Positions 50,743-60,227 of a stretch of DNA of 64,000 nucleotides are shown here, one piece after another (the first letter of the stretch is position 1; each line of letters starts with the position of its first letter). This DNA comes from Geoanaerobacter sp964528055 (GTDB taxonomy: Bacteria > Desulfobacterota > Desulfuromonadia > Geobacterales > DSM-12255). The position numbers were made by a program, and so were the translations under genes. The notes beneath the pieces were generated by a model. It was not told the origin of the DNA, did no database searches, and was given only the letters and a program-made list of their open reading frames with translations. The DNA lies in assembly GCA_964528055.1 (NCBI GenBank), contig CAZGQM010000004.1, forward strand, positions 124,001 to 188,000, in the 5' to 3' direction.

Positions 50743-53622
50743 CTAGATAATCGCCTTCAGATAGGCAATGGTCTTTTCACGCTTCAACTGCTTGATCTCT
50801 TCCTGGTTCACTTCGACAAATTTCTCGTCAGGGGTGACCTTGAACAGCGGCTGTCCCTTCTGGACAATGCTGCCGTCCGCACCCTGCATAATGATTTTGT
50901 CAATGGTACCGGAGAAGGTTGCACGGACGGTGTTGAACATCTTCATGACCTCGATGATGTAGAGAGCCTGTCCTTTTTCGAAATGCATCCCTTCCTGAAC
51001 AAACGACGGCAAACCAGGCGCTTCCTGTCCATAGTACATCCCACCGCAGATGGCGACAATCTCGTCTGCTTTGGTTGATGGCGGCGGCACCAGAATTTTC
51101 TTCATGCGGGCCTGGAGTTCCGTATCGTTCAGATAGTCGGGGATTGTTACCTCCAGATCATCTTCTACCTTGAACTCCCAGAACCTGGTATTCTCGGCAA
51201 CAATAAATAGCATGCCGAGCAGTTCCAGGCCTGCCTCGAACCCCATATGCGCAGACTTTATCTCAGCCCACTCCTCAGGCGAGAATCCATTCTGCGGTTT
51301 TTCCTTATCAAGCTGCTCCGAAAGCTTGTCAAACTCATGCAACCCAAGCTTGAAACGCTCGGAAAGTGTGGTGTAGAAACGGAGCCCCTTCTGGAGGAGA
51401 TCGTTGTCATGCCCCCAGATCACCTCTGCTGCAGGAGCAGACGGGTCGAAATCCATATTAAGGTACTCATAGGTATCGGCCAGGATGACGAATGGGTTGT
51501 CATGCCAAACCACCTTCCCCTTCTCCATGGTGAAGTTATTCCTGTTGATGGAAAGCCAGCCGGAGAGAAGGTGCGGGTCGTCCAGCAGTTTGTCCATGGG
51601 GCGCGTTACCAGAGTACCCTTCCGGTCGAGGATCTGCGACATGGTCTTGCCGATGTTCTGGTCATCTGGAAACTGTTCGGCCATCTTCTTGGCATAGTGC
51701 TTCTTCAGCTGCAGAAATGCGGCCACGGTATCAAGCTTGCCGGCCTCTTCCTTCAGCTGGCCTACCAGGGTGAGGTACGGCACGACAAAGCGGGTGGTCG
51801 GCTTGGCCATGACGTTCTGGCCGAGGAACCAGTTGACAAGGCCGTAATGGAATTCAAGGTTGGTGGCCAGGTCAGAACCGCGCAGGATGGTCTTACCCAG
51901 CACTTTGGAGAGATGCTGGTAACTTGCGAGACGATCGTCTCCCTTGGTAAGGAGCAGGGCGATGTTGGAGTCATAGGCGCCGGCCACCTTGTAGCGCATG
52001 AACATGCCGGTGTCAGGGTTCACCAGACAGATACCCTGGTCGTCACGAATTTCACCTTCGATCGGATTCGACCAGTAACGGATCATACCGCCGGCATGGG
52101 GAGAAAGTGAGCAGTCGGTGGCATTCAGCCGAGCCTCGGCGGAGGCACCGAACCGGGGAATCCTCTCAGGCTTGGGGAGACGCTTCTTGTGTCGAGCCAG
52201 CAAGGCCATTGCCTCCACCAGTGATTCGACAATAAAGAAATCGTTCTTGTCTTTGGGATTAGTGAACTTGAGAGAGTAGCAGAGCTCGGAAACCCGGTGC
52301 TCAACCTGAATCCGGGTATTAACTTCCATGAAATAGTAGCGGTCACGGTCAACGATGCACTCAAAGGTGGAAGCGGAATCAAGGCCAACTGCCTGACCGA
52401 ACTTTGTGGAGTCCGCCTCCATCCGCTTAAGCACATTCAGGTCGCTCTCCAGGGCCTTTACCTCTGACTTGCGTCCAGCCTGCTTTGCCTTATCAATGGC
52501 AAGAGCCAAACTTTCCTGAGTAACGGATATTTCCAGCAACTTCTGCTCGTGCATCTGGAGTGAGCAATCACGCCCCCCAAGAGAAACGCACCAGTCGCCG
52601 TTTCCCAGAAGCTGGATCTCATTGTGTCGGGTCTGCTCGATGTTCAACTCGATAAGGACGTTCTTGTTATCCCCGACACCGTTGGCCTTAACTTCGTTGA
52701 GAACCTCCCTGACCAGAGTCGGGGCTTCAGCGGCTGCTTCCTTGATCTGCTTGTCGGTTGGTTTTTTTGCTGTAAGCAGCGAGGCTCCGAGTATTCGCTG
52801 CCCCTTGCCGCCGCCGCCACCGATCGCCTTGAGCCGTATACGGCTTCCCGGGTACTCCTTGAACATGTTCTCAACTTCAACTTTAACCTGGGCACCTAAT
52901 TCCTCTATAGAGTAAAGATCCAGCCCTTTGTCGTAAGAAGCATACAGTATCTGGTCAGCCAGGTCTTCCAGGGAAAGCTTGACATCCTTAAGAGTAGTGG
53001 CGTCAAGGGCAATCCCTTCGGCTTTGGCAAGAGCCAGCAGTTTTTCCCTGGTCGAATGCTTCTTAACCAGGGTACGCGCCGTGACGTTGTTGATACCGGG
53101 GGTTACGCTGACACCCACCTGCAGGGCAGTCCGCTTGGCCTCATCCTTTTTCCCGGCATTGGCCTGGGTTTGGGAGTTGGGCCCGATGAACGTAAGTCCA
53201 GCCTTTTCGATTTCGGCTACAAACTCTTCATCTTCAGCCATGAAGCCATATCCGGCAAAAATCGAACAGTAGTTGTTGTCTTTGGCGATCTGGATGATCT
53301 GGCCGATTCGTTCGACTCGCTCTTCCTTGCTGGCTCCGGTATAGTCGGGCACTCTGTGAACGCGGGTGGAGTCAGTCAACTGACGCAGCTCAGGCGCAAG
53401 GGCGTTGGCATACACAATGGAGTCTTTTTCAGAAAGCAGGATACCGTAATGGGTGATCCCCATCTCTTCAAAGACATCCATGGCCTCTTTCCTAATCGGT
53501 CCACGACATACGATGAGTGGCTTCAGGTCCTCGCAGGCAAAGGAACGGACCCATTCGGATGGGGACGAGCCAAGTCGGCGGTCCCGGTGAACCAGGGGGT
53601 TGTTATTGTACAGGTCGGTCAT
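50743..53622 (-). CDS. Biotin carboxylase / biotin carrier fusion (acyl-CoA carboxylase alpha)
   Basis: 959 residues. N-terminal biotin carboxylase domains (preATP-grasp, ATP-grasp with KAIGGGGGKGQR, and MEVNTRIQVEHRVSE), a long middle region, and a C-terminal biotinyl domain with the biotin Lys894 in IIEVMKMFN. The middle insertion makes it much longer than the usual 450-670-residue alpha subunits. It carboxylates biotin for the carboxyltransferase encoded before it; the substrate is probably propionyl-CoA, judging by the mutase and epimerase in the operon. ATG with GGAG nine bases upstream. Confidence 0.88.
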   Translation of the reverse strand: MTDLYNNNPLVHRDRRLGSSPSEWVRSFACEDLKPLIVCRGPIRKEAMDVFEEMGITHYGILLSEKDSIVYANALAPELRQLTDSTRVHRVPDYTGASKEERVERIGQIIQIAKDNNYCSIFAGYGFMAEDEEFVAEIEKAGLTFIGPNSQTQANAGKKDEAKRTALQVGVSVTPGINNVTARTLVKKHSTREKLLALAKAEGIALDATTLKDVKLSLEDLADQILYASYDKGLDLYSIEELGAQVKVEVENMFKEYPGSRIRLKAIGGGGGKGQRILGASLLTAKKPTDKQIKEAAAEAPTLVREVLNEVKANGVGDNKNVLIELNIEQTRHNEIQLLGNGDWCVSLGGRDCSLQMHEQKLLEISVTQESLALAIDKAKQAGRKSEVKALESDLNVLKRMEADSTKFGQAVGLDSASTFECIVDRDRYYFMEVNTRIQVEHRVSELCYSLKFTNPKDKNDFFIVESLVEAMALLARHKKRLPKPERIPRFGASAEARLNATDCSLSPHAGGMIRYWSNPIEGEIRDDQGICLVNPDTGMFMRYKVAGAYDSNIALLLTKGDDRLASYQHLSKVLGKTILRGSDLATNLEFHYGLVNWFLGQNVMAKPTTRFVVPYLTLVGQLKEEAGKLDTVAAFLQLKKHYAKKMAEQFPDDQNIGKTMSQILDRKGTLVTRPMDKLLDDPHLLSGWLSINRNNFTMEKGKVVWHDNPFVILADTYEYLNMDFDPSAPAAEVIWGHDNDLLQKGLRFYTTLSERFKLGLHEFDKLSEQLDKEKPQNGFSPEEWAEIKSAHMGFEAGLELLGMLFIVAENTRFWEFKVEDDLEVTIPDYLNDTELQARMKKILVPPPSTKADEIVAICGGMYYGQEAPGLPSFVQEGMHFEKGQALYIIEVMKMFNTVRATFSGTIDKIIMQGADGSIVQKGQPLFKVTPDEKFVEVNQEEIKQLKREKTIAYLKAII

Positions 53623-53644
53623 TGGTCTCTATCTCCGATTCGTT

Positions 53645-53762
53645 CGAATTTGCCTTCGATGGTAAGCTGCGTTGGCCTCGTCAGGGCTTTCCTCGACGTA
53701 GCGCTGCTGCGCCTCTGTCGGCCCTTCCCTGCCGCCTTGCTCTCCGTCCGAAATCAAATTCG
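53645..53762. repeat. Possible dispersed repeat with terminal inverted repeats
   Basis: CGAATTTG at 53645 and CAAATTCG at 53755 bound a 118-bp GC-rich segment full of short repeated GC pieces, lying between the two carboxylase genes. It has the look of the dispersed intergenic repeats of Geobacter genomes, but I cannot compare copies here. No ORF. Confidence 0.35.
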
Positions 53763-53784
53763 TTAATTATTGATAAATTCAATT

Positions 53785-55518
53785 TTAATGGAATTCGCGC
53801 TGCACTCCGCCCATCGGTGACGCTTTGTAATGTCGCAGCAGGAAGTGCAGATTCTCACCCAGGACCTTACGCAGGTCGGTAGGCATGACGATCGAGGAGA
53901 TGGAACCCAGTGAGAGGCCTTCCTTTGGATTCATCAACTCTTTTTCGTAACGCATGTTAAGAGCCGCTTCCTGTACTTTGAGCCAATCGGCTGCTTCCTT
54001 TTCCGCATCCAGCTTTGCTGATCCGGGTTCCATGCCTGCCTTGACCCGCTCATCAATCCCCTGCTTGACCATAGTAGCGGCAGAGGCTCGCATCTTGCGA
54101 ACATCATCCTTGTACACGAACTCCTTGCCGGCCGGCCCCATGACTGCAAGTCGTGTCGTGGGAAGCGCCAGCACGAGGTCTGCTCCGGTGGGATAGTTGT
54201 TGTAGGAGGCATACGCACCGCCATATGCATTGCGCAGAATCAGCAGAATACGCGGAGTACGGACATCAACGATGGAGTCAAGCATGGTGCGACCTGCCTG
54301 AACGATGCCGCGTGCTTCCTGCTCGCGGCCCGGCAGGAATCCAGTAGTATCTTCCATGAAGATGATCGGTATGTTGTAGATGTTGCAGAAACGGACGAAC
54401 CGGGCGATCTTGACAGCTGAATCGCAGTCGATCTGCCCGGAGGCGACTGCTGAATTATTGGCGACAAAGCCGACCACGTGGCCTCCCAGACGACCAAAGG
54501 CGGTGACGACCTCCTTGGCCCGCTCCGGCTGAAGCTCGAAATAGTCCCCATGGTCGCAGATCTGCTGGATAATGATCGAGACGTCGAACGGTGTGTTGAA
54601 GCCGGTAGGAGAGTTGAAGGCTTTCTTCAGCAGGGTATTAATCTCCCAGGTCTTCCGGTCAAGGGGATCGCTGGTATCCTGAAAAGGGGGGGCCACGCCA
54701 TTGTTGTCAGGGACATAGGATAGCAGACGAACGGCGGTGCGAAGCGCTGCCACTTCATCGGTCACCGTTATGTCGGCCACACCGGATTTGCCATGAACTT
54801 TCGGTCCGCCCAGCTCTTCCGGGGTCACGTCTTCGCCCAGTACCGACTTGACAACACCTGGGCCAGTAAGTCCGAAGAAAGTGTCGTTAGGTTGAATTAC
54901 AAAGCTTCCCTGGCGTGGAAGATAGCTGCCGCCGCCAGCATTGAAGCCGAACATGCACATAACCGAAGGGACAACGCCGCTGATTTTTCGCAGGGCCGTG
55001 AAGGCCTCTGCATAACCGTCCAGTCCGCCGACACCTGCCGGCACGAAGGCACCTGCGGAGTCATTCATGCCGATCAACGGAATCCCTTTCTCGCCTGCCA
55101 GGTACATGAGGCGGGCCAGCTTGTTGCCATTGGTGGCGTCGATGGAGCCGGCCCGAACGGTGAAGTCATGGCCATACAGGGCAACATCGCGACCGCCGAT
55201 GTTGATAATGGCAGTCACCAGTGAAGCACCGTCAAGGTTCTTGCCCCAGTTCTGGTAGAGGACGTTGGGTTCCTTGTCGGTCAATACCTTGATCCGCTCC
55301 CATACGGTCATCCGCTTCTTGAAGTGCTGTTTCTCGATCTGGTCGATCTTAACCGACTTGATTGGGCGCTGTATCAGGTCATACCCTTCCTTCATCGCCT
55401 CTTCATAACCGCCAGTCGTCCGAGAGATTTCGCCCGGTATCTTGAATTCCACTAATTCGGGCGGGTCAAAAGGGTTCTTCAATGCTGGTTTGATCGCGCT
55501 TTTAGACATCTTGGCCAT
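53785..55518 (-). CDS. Acyl-CoA carboxylase carboxyltransferase subunit (probable propionyl-CoA carboxylase beta)
   Basis: 577 residues, crotonase-like carboxyltransferase with two halves. MNDSAGAFVPAG and MFGFNAGGGSYLPRQGSF form one acyl-CoA site and FMEDTTGFLPGREQEARGIV the biotin site. Propionyl-, methylcrotonyl- and glutaconyl-CoA carboxylases share this shape; the context with epimerase and mutase favours propionyl-CoA. Longer than the usual 510-540 residues because of an N-terminal extension (about 45 residues). It precedes the biotin carboxylase in the same operon. Confidence 0.88.
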   Translation of the reverse strand: MAKMSKSAIKPALKNPFDPPELVEFKIPGEISRTTGGYEEAMKEGYDLIQRPIKSVKIDQIEKQHFKKRMTVWERIKVLTDKEPNVLYQNWGKNLDGASLVTAIINIGGRDVALYGHDFTVRAGSIDATNGNKLARLMYLAGEKGIPLIGMNDSAGAFVPAGVGGLDGYAEAFTALRKISGVVPSVMCMFGFNAGGGSYLPRQGSFVIQPNDTFFGLTGPGVVKSVLGEDVTPEELGGPKVHGKSGVADITVTDEVAALRTAVRLLSYVPDNNGVAPPFQDTSDPLDRKTWEINTLLKKAFNSPTGFNTPFDVSIIIQQICDHGDYFELQPERAKEVVTAFGRLGGHVVGFVANNSAVASGQIDCDSAVKIARFVRFCNIYNIPIIFMEDTTGFLPGREQEARGIVQAGRTMLDSIVDVRTPRILLILRNAYGGAYASYNNYPTGADLVLALPTTRLAVMGPAGKEFVYKDDVRKMRASAATMVKQGIDERVKAGMEPGSAKLDAEKEAADWLKVQEAALNMRYEKELMNPKEGLSLGSISSIVMPTDLRKVLGENLHFLLRHYKASPMGGVQREFH

Positions 55519-55619
55519 CCTTCCGGTACGTTGGATTTTTCACTGCAATTCCTCCTGAAACTTCCGTTGATATTCTTCCGATAGATAACAGTTGAGACTT
55601 GGTCAAAAAAGCAGAGTAC

Positions 55620-56183
55620 CTACCTGGTAACAACCGCCAGAACCTTGACCTCTGATCCATCCTTAGACAAAAGGCGATGCCGTATGGATGAATCGAAGTA
55701 GACACAATCACCCTCATCAAGGGTAATTCGTTCGTCATCAAGGAGCAGTTCGGCTGTTCCCATAACAACGAAGAGGAACTCCTCTCCGTCATGGCTGTAC
55801 ATGTTCTCTTCGTGAGCCTTCTCGGTCACAGTAAGAAGAAATGGTTCCATCTTTTTGTTCTGTTTTCGAAAAGAAAGCGACTCGTATGAATAACCCTGGC
55901 TGGTGCCGGAACGGGAGATAACCCGGGGGATCAGCTTCCCTTCACCTTTCCGGACCACCTCGTAACGGCACTCCTCTTCATCTTCGATGAAGAACAAGCC
56001 AATCTTTACGTCAAAGAAATTGGCTATTCTGGAAAGTGTTGCAATCGGTGGGGAGACGTTATTGTTCTCTATCTGTGAAATAAGCGCAGGGGAAAACCCA
56101 GTCTCCTTTGCCACAGCCTGGAGGGTAAGTTTCTTCGCGAGGCGGAGTTTTTTTATCTTTGCCCCGATGTTATATTCTGACAT
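55620..56183 (-). CDS. XRE-family transcriptional regulator with cupin domain
   Basis: 187 residues: an N-terminal HTH (7-61, LTLQAVAKETGFSPALISQIE) and a C-terminal cupin (about 105-185, HDGEEFLFVVMGTAELLLDD and DSSIRHRLLS), a common ligand-sensing repressor layout. It is encoded just before the carboxylase genes on the same strand, so it probably controls them and itself. A sigma-70 promoter (56234-56262) and an inverted repeat just behind the -10 (56205-56227) lie upstream. Confidence 0.9.
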   Translation of the reverse strand: MSEYNIGAKIKKLRLAKKLTLQAVAKETGFSPALISQIENNNVSPPIATLSRIANFFDVKIGLFFIEDEEECRYEVVRKGEGKLIPRVISRSGTSQGYSYESLSFRKQNKKMEPFLLTVTEKAHEENMYSHDGEEFLFVVMGTAELLLDDERITLDEGDCVYFDSSIRHRLLSKDGSEVKVLAVVTR

Positions 56184-56204
56184 TAAAGCCCCGCTATAAA
56201 CGGA

Positions 56205-56227
56205 AAAATAAAACCGATTTTTATTTT
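56205..56227. promoter_or_regulatory. Inverted repeat, possible autoregulatory operator
   Basis: AAAATAAAA and TTTTATTTT with a 5-base loop, starting 7 bases after the -10 box of the XRE gene promoter. A repressor bound here would block the transcript. Fully AT-rich, so it may also be chance. Confidence 0.3.
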
Positions 56228-56233
56228 CGCTGA

Positions 56234-56262
56234 AAAATACTCAATTAAGCAAAATGTGTCAA
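56234..56262 (-). promoter_or_regulatory. Sigma-70-like promoter of the XRE regulator operon
   Basis: TTGACA (56262-56257), 17 bases and TATTTT (56239-56234). Perfect -35 and a good -10, 50 bases before the start codon. Confidence 0.6.
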
Positions 56263-56374
56263 TAAATTTTTAATCTGGACCAAATGCTGGCGAACAAATG
56301 GGATTCGCCCATCTTTACATTAGAAACAAAGGGGAGGGTGCAGCAGTGGGTTTGATACCGTTTTTTATCGGCAG

Positions 56375-57694
56375 TTAACGTCCCAGCACTTTGCGTGCAA
56401 TTACTTCAAGCGTATGCATGACCCGGGTCTGTTGACCATGTTGTTTGAGCCCGTCGGAAAGCTGCATCATGCAGCCGGGGCAACCGGTAGCAACTGCCTC
56501 AGCTCCGGATTTTGCAATGGCAAGACTCTTGGCCTCATTGATTGTCATCGAAGAACCGTAGTGGTAAACGTTGAAGGTACCACCCAGGCCGCAGCAGCGA
56601 TCCGCACCCTCCATTTCCACAAACTCCACACCCGGGGTTCCCTTGAGCAACTCGCGCGGCTGGCTGGTAATACTGCGGGTCCTGAGGTGACAAGGATCGT
56701 GGTAGGTTATCTTCAAAGAGTCTCCGGCTCCGGTCTCCAAAGGATTGAGTCCCAGTTTCCTGAGAAGTTCTGCAGCATCAACGGTTTTTTCGGCCACTGC
56801 CTTAAGACGTGCAGCTAACTCCGGATGCCTCCTGCCGACGACAGCAGGGTAGAACTTGTGGAGCGCTCCTCCGCAGGTGGCGCACGCGGTCATGATATAA
56901 TCAGCCTGATGTTTTTCAATGGCTGCCAGGTTAAGTTCCGCGAGTTCCCGGACGGTATTGAGGTCGCCGCCGGACATACCCGGCAAGCCACAGCACTGCT
57001 GTTCCTTGGGGATAATAACCGTGCAACCCAGGTGACGAAAGAGCGCTAGTGCCGCCTCGCCAATCTCTGTGTAGACAAAGTTGGTCATGCAGCCCACAAA
57101 GAAAAGCACTCGCGGCTTACCAGGTTCACCCGGTAGTATCTCCGGGTGTCGGCTTATAAATGGCTTGCGGGCAATTTTCGGGATATGCCGTTTGTTACCG
57201 ATGAAAGGCATCGGGAAACGAAGTCGCAGTCCGGCATTTTGTGGTACCTTGCGGAAAAAAAGTGGCCCAAGGATAGCGGCTGCGAGTGCTCCGAAATTCA
57301 TCATCTTACGGTTTTTTATCACCCTGCCGACTGCCTGGTGAAAGGTTGTAAGCCCCCGCTGCGCCGCCAGCGACTCGCGGGCAGCTATAACTATCTCGTC
57401 GGTCGGGACCTCATTGGGGCACTTCTCCACGCAGCTGCCACAGAGAAGACACTTGGACATCGCAGCATAGGTCTCGTCATCGAGAGTTATATCCCCCTTG
57501 AGGATATGCTGGGCAAGTGCTACTTTGCCGCGGGCAACGGCGGGCTCACGCTGGAAGGCGGTAAAAGCTGGGCAGTTTGCCCGGCAGGCTCCGCATTTGA
57601 CGCACTTCTTCAGTTCCTGTTCAACTCGCTGGAGTGCTTCGGTATACTGTAGTTTTTTCTCCACGAAATGCCTTCTTCTTTTCATGGAAACCAT
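56375..57694 (-). CDS. glcF: Glycolate/lactate oxidase iron-sulfur subunit (GlcF/LutA type)
   Basis: 439 residues. Two [4Fe-4S] motifs CVKCGACRANCP and CLLCGSCVEKCP near the start, then two Cys-rich CCG domains (CGLPG and DRCCGLGG). It passes electrons from the FAD subunit toward the membrane quinone or a cytochrome. The FAD subunit GlcD lies upstream, interrupted by a dienelactone hydrolase gene. The likely role is D-lactate or glycolate oxidation. Confidence 0.9.
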   Translation of the reverse strand: MVSMKRRRHFVEKKLQYTEALQRVEQELKKCVKCGACRANCPAFTAFQREPAVARGKVALAQHILKGDITLDDETYAAMSKCLLCGSCVEKCPNEVPTDEIVIAARESLAAQRGLTTFHQAVGRVIKNRKMMNFGALAAAILGPLFFRKVPQNAGLRLRFPMPFIGNKRHIPKIARKPFISRHPEILPGEPGKPRVLFFVGCMTNFVYTEIGEAALALFRHLGCTVIIPKEQQCCGLPGMSGGDLNTVRELAELNLAAIEKHQADYIMTACATCGGALHKFYPAVVGRRHPELAARLKAVAEKTVDAAELLRKLGLNPLETGAGDSLKITYHDPCHLRTRSITSQPRELLKGTPGVEFVEMEGADRCCGLGGTFNVYHYGSSMTINEAKSLAIAKSGAEAVATGCPGCMMQLSDGLKQHGQQTRVMHTLEVIARKVLGR

Positions 57695-57707
57695 TCAGCT
57701 TTTACGG

Positions 57708-57816
57708 AGCTTAGGCTTCCAGCCTGAGTTTCAAGCAGGGTATCGCTTGAAAAGCCTTCGAATTCAAAACCATTTTTCGAGCAAGCCGCCCGAAACGCAG
57801 GCAAGATGCCTACGCT
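57708..57816. repeat. Dispersed inverted repeats on the left of the dienelactone hydrolase gene
   Basis: GCTTAGGCTTCCAGCCTGAGTTTC and, 70 bp on in reverse, GAAACGCAGGCAAGATGCCTACGC; each can fold on itself. The second (57786-57816) is matched in 29 of 31 bases by 58734-58764 on the other side of the gene. Confidence 0.55.
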
Positions 57817-57842
57817 TCAAAGAAATGCGTGATCCCCTTTAG

Positions 57843-58649
57843 CTATTTGAAATGCTCTTTGAGAAATTGAAGAGTCCTTCTGATTGAATCATCTGTTGCG
57901 CTTTGGCTGTATGCGAGACTGTACCCCTGATAAGTTTTCGGTGGAAGGTTGTTGATATTGTCAAATGCATGAGCAACACCGGGGTACACGACTAAATCGA
58001 CCGGCCTGCTTTCCGGTAGCAAATCTTTAATCATCATTTCGCAATTTTTCGCTGGTGTCCAATTGTCACTATCTCCAATCATTACAAGAACATCTGTATA
58101 AAAGTTAGCTCTGGATGTATAATCGCACCACGGATAATACGAAACAGCACCCTTAAAACGTCGGTCTGGTTCATCCGGGTAAAAGTACTGTAAAGAGTTG
58201 TCAACTGCGGTCAATGCAGGCAAACCTCCATGAGACCACCCAATCAGCCCGATGCGGGCAGGGTCAACAAACGAAAGAGTCTGGAGATGGATTAATGCGC
58301 CATAGGCATCCAGCGCCCGGGTCATCGCATCAATCTTACGAGGATTCTCGCAGACACTTTGAAGACTTCGTGTAGTAAAACTGTCTACAATGAGAGCCAC
58401 ATAGCCGTTTTTAACAAGTGTATCGGCCATGGTTGACTCCTTTGGCTCCACCCCTGAACACCCGGGCAACAGAACAACAGCAGGGAATGGTCCCGCACCT
58501 TCCGGTTTCGTGATATAGCCCATCAAAGACTGCGCCGCTGCCTGATCCGACTTGTTGTATGACTTGAAACTTACTGTGCCGCAACCTGAGATTAAAGAGG
58601 CTAGAACTACAAGGATAAATAAACTTCCAATTTTCACAGTCTCACGCAT
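57843..58649 (-). CDS. Dienelactone hydrolase family lipoprotein
   Basis: 268 residues, alpha/beta hydrolase fold. A lipobox (ISGC, Cys23) makes it an outer- or inner-membrane-anchored lipoprotein. Catalytic Ser139 (GWSHGG), Asp near 193-195 (IGDSDNWTPA) and His227 (GVAHAFD). The substrate is unknown; members hydrolyse many esters and lactones, not only dienelactone. It interrupts glcD and glcF, lies between repeat elements and is likely an insertion. Distinct from the oxidase genes in function. Confidence 0.8.
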   Translation of the reverse strand: MRETVKIGSLFILVVLASLISGCGTVSFKSYNKSDQAAAQSLMGYITKPEGAGPFPAVVLLPGCSGVEPKESTMADTLVKNGYVALIVDSFTTRSLQSVCENPRKIDAMTRALDAYGALIHLQTLSFVDPARIGLIGWSHGGLPALTAVDNSLQYFYPDEPDRRFKGAVSYYPWCDYTSRANFYTDVLVMIGDSDNWTPAKNCEMMIKDLLPESRPVDLVVYPGVAHAFDNINNLPPKTYQGYSLAYSQSATDDSIRRTLQFLKEHFK

Positions 58650-58733
58650 CCTAATTTCCCGCTTTTATTATTGTCATCTAATTGCCTATTATTCCCTGCG
58701 CCAATAAAAATCGAACACCATTCGGGCATAAAC

Positions 58734-58764
58734 CCGCTCGAAACACAGGCAAGATGCCTACGCT
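58734..58764. repeat. Dispersed repeat on the right of the dienelactone hydrolase gene
   Basis: 31 bases matching 57786-57816 in 29 positions, same orientation. Core AGGCAAGATGCCT is a small palindrome. It lies between the hydrolase and glcD. Confidence 0.6.
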
Positions 58765-58774
58765 CATTTATTTC

Positions 58775-60157
58775 CTACACAATCGGGAACATCTTGCCGG
58801 GGTTCAAAATATTGTTAGGATCAAGCGCCTCCTTTATTGCCTGCATGGCCGCGACCTGGGCAGGCTTCAACTCCAGGTGGATATACGGCTGCTTGGCTAG
58901 ACCAACCCCATGCTCACCCGACATGGTGCCTCCCAGATCAAGAGCTGCCTGGAAAACATCGCGGATTGCAGAATGAGCCTTGTCATCCATACCCGGAATC
59001 TCCTTGTCGATCATGATGTTGACATGGATATTCCCATCACCGGCATGGCCGAAGTTGACAATCGGGATATTATATTTCTGCTGGATCTTTTCGATGACAC
59101 GGATCACGTCAGGCACCTTGCTGCGCGGCACCACGATATCCTCATTGTACTTGACCGGGTTCACATCCCGCAAGCTGGGTGACACCAGCCGCCGGACTTT
59201 CCAGAGCGCCTCTGACTCTGTCGCATCCTTCGCAATCTTGCACTCCACAAGCCCCAGCGGCTTGATAAGTTCCTGAATACGCGCTGCCTGCTTTTCGATG
59301 AGATCTTTGTCGCCGTCAACCTCAATGAGAAGAACAGCGCGCCCGTTATCGGGAATCCCCAGGTTGAACCGCTTGTTTACGCACTGCAGCGTCCCGTAAT
59401 CCATAAATTCAAGCGTGGTCGGAATAATCTTGTTGCCGATGATCGTTGATACAGCTTTTGCGGCGCCATCTATTGAATCGAAAATGGTAAGCATGGTCTT
59501 CTTGGCTTCAGGTAACGGCAGAAGTTTGAAGATGATCTTCGTGATCACCCCCAAAGTCCCCTCGGAACCGCACAGAAGACGGGTGAGGTCGTAACCCACC
59601 ACCCCTTTGTAGGTCTCTCCGCCAGTCCTGATTATCTCGCCGGTCGGCAACACCACCTCAAGTCCCATGACAAAATCGCGGGTAACACCATATTTAACGC
59701 AGCGTGGACCGCCTGCATTTTCAGCGACATTTCCACCAAGGGTAGAGAATTTGAGCGATGCCGGATCGGGCGGGTAGAAGAGTCCCAGCTTCTCAACTGC
59801 GATCTGGAACTGTTCCGTGACGACGCCCGGCTCGACTTCAGCCACCAGATTGTCCGTGTCAATCCTGAGAATCCTGTTCAGTCTCGAGGTAACAAGGACA
59901 ACTCCCCCCCCTTTCGGGAGTGATCCGCCGGTAAACCCGCTTCCCGCACCTCGCGGAAAAACCGGAAACCGTTCGGCATTGGCAAGCTTCAACACCAGAG
60001 AGACCTCTTCCGTACTCCCGGGATGGATAACCGCGTCTGGAAGAAACTCCATCTGTGTGGCGTCATATCCGTAGCAGATCAGGTCCTGCTGCTTCGTGGC
60101 AACATTGTCGTCACCGACGATATTTTTCAGTTCATTTACAATCCGAATATCAAGCAT
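58775..60157 (-). CDS. glcD: FAD-linked oxidase, GlcD/D-lactate dehydrogenase type
   Basis: 460 residues. VAO/PCMH-type FAD domain: PVFPRGAGSGFTGGSLP and DPASLKFSTLGGNVAENAGGP bind FAD; the C-terminal cap ends in GTMSGEHGVGLAKQ. It oxidises D-lactate or glycolate to the keto acid and passes electrons to GlcF. With LarA upstream, L-lactate could be turned to D-lactate first. It begins 65 bp after larA. Confidence 0.92.
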   Translation of the reverse strand: MLDIRIVNELKNIVGDDNVATKQQDLICYGYDATQMEFLPDAVIHPGSTEEVSLVLKLANAERFPVFPRGAGSGFTGGSLPKGGGVVLVTSRLNRILRIDTDNLVAEVEPGVVTEQFQIAVEKLGLFYPPDPASLKFSTLGGNVAENAGGPRCVKYGVTRDFVMGLEVVLPTGEIIRTGGETYKGVVGYDLTRLLCGSEGTLGVITKIIFKLLPLPEAKKTMLTIFDSIDGAAKAVSTIIGNKIIPTTLEFMDYGTLQCVNKRFNLGIPDNGRAVLLIEVDGDKDLIEKQAARIQELIKPLGLVECKIAKDATESEALWKVRRLVSPSLRDVNPVKYNEDIVVPRSKVPDVIRVIEKIQQKYNIPIVNFGHAGDGNIHVNIMIDKEIPGMDDKAHSAIRDVFQAALDLGGTMSGEHGVGLAKQPYIHLELKPAQVAAMQAIKEALDPNNILNPGKMFPIV

Positions 60158-60168
60158 TTATTTCCCTT

Positions 60169-60227
60169 TGTAGGGACGATCCTTGTGATCGACCCTGATT
60201 CGGGCAAACAGAAGGTTTGCCCCTACA
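60169..60227. repeat. Dispersed repeat element (TGTAGGG...CCCTACA)
   Basis: 59 bp bounded by TGTAGGG and CCCTACA. Inside, CGATC/GATCG and GGGCAAAC/GTTTGCCC form two hairpins. This is a REP-like intergenic element. It overlaps the end of larA: the larA stop codon (60223-60225) lies in the terminal CCCTACA. Confidence 0.65.
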
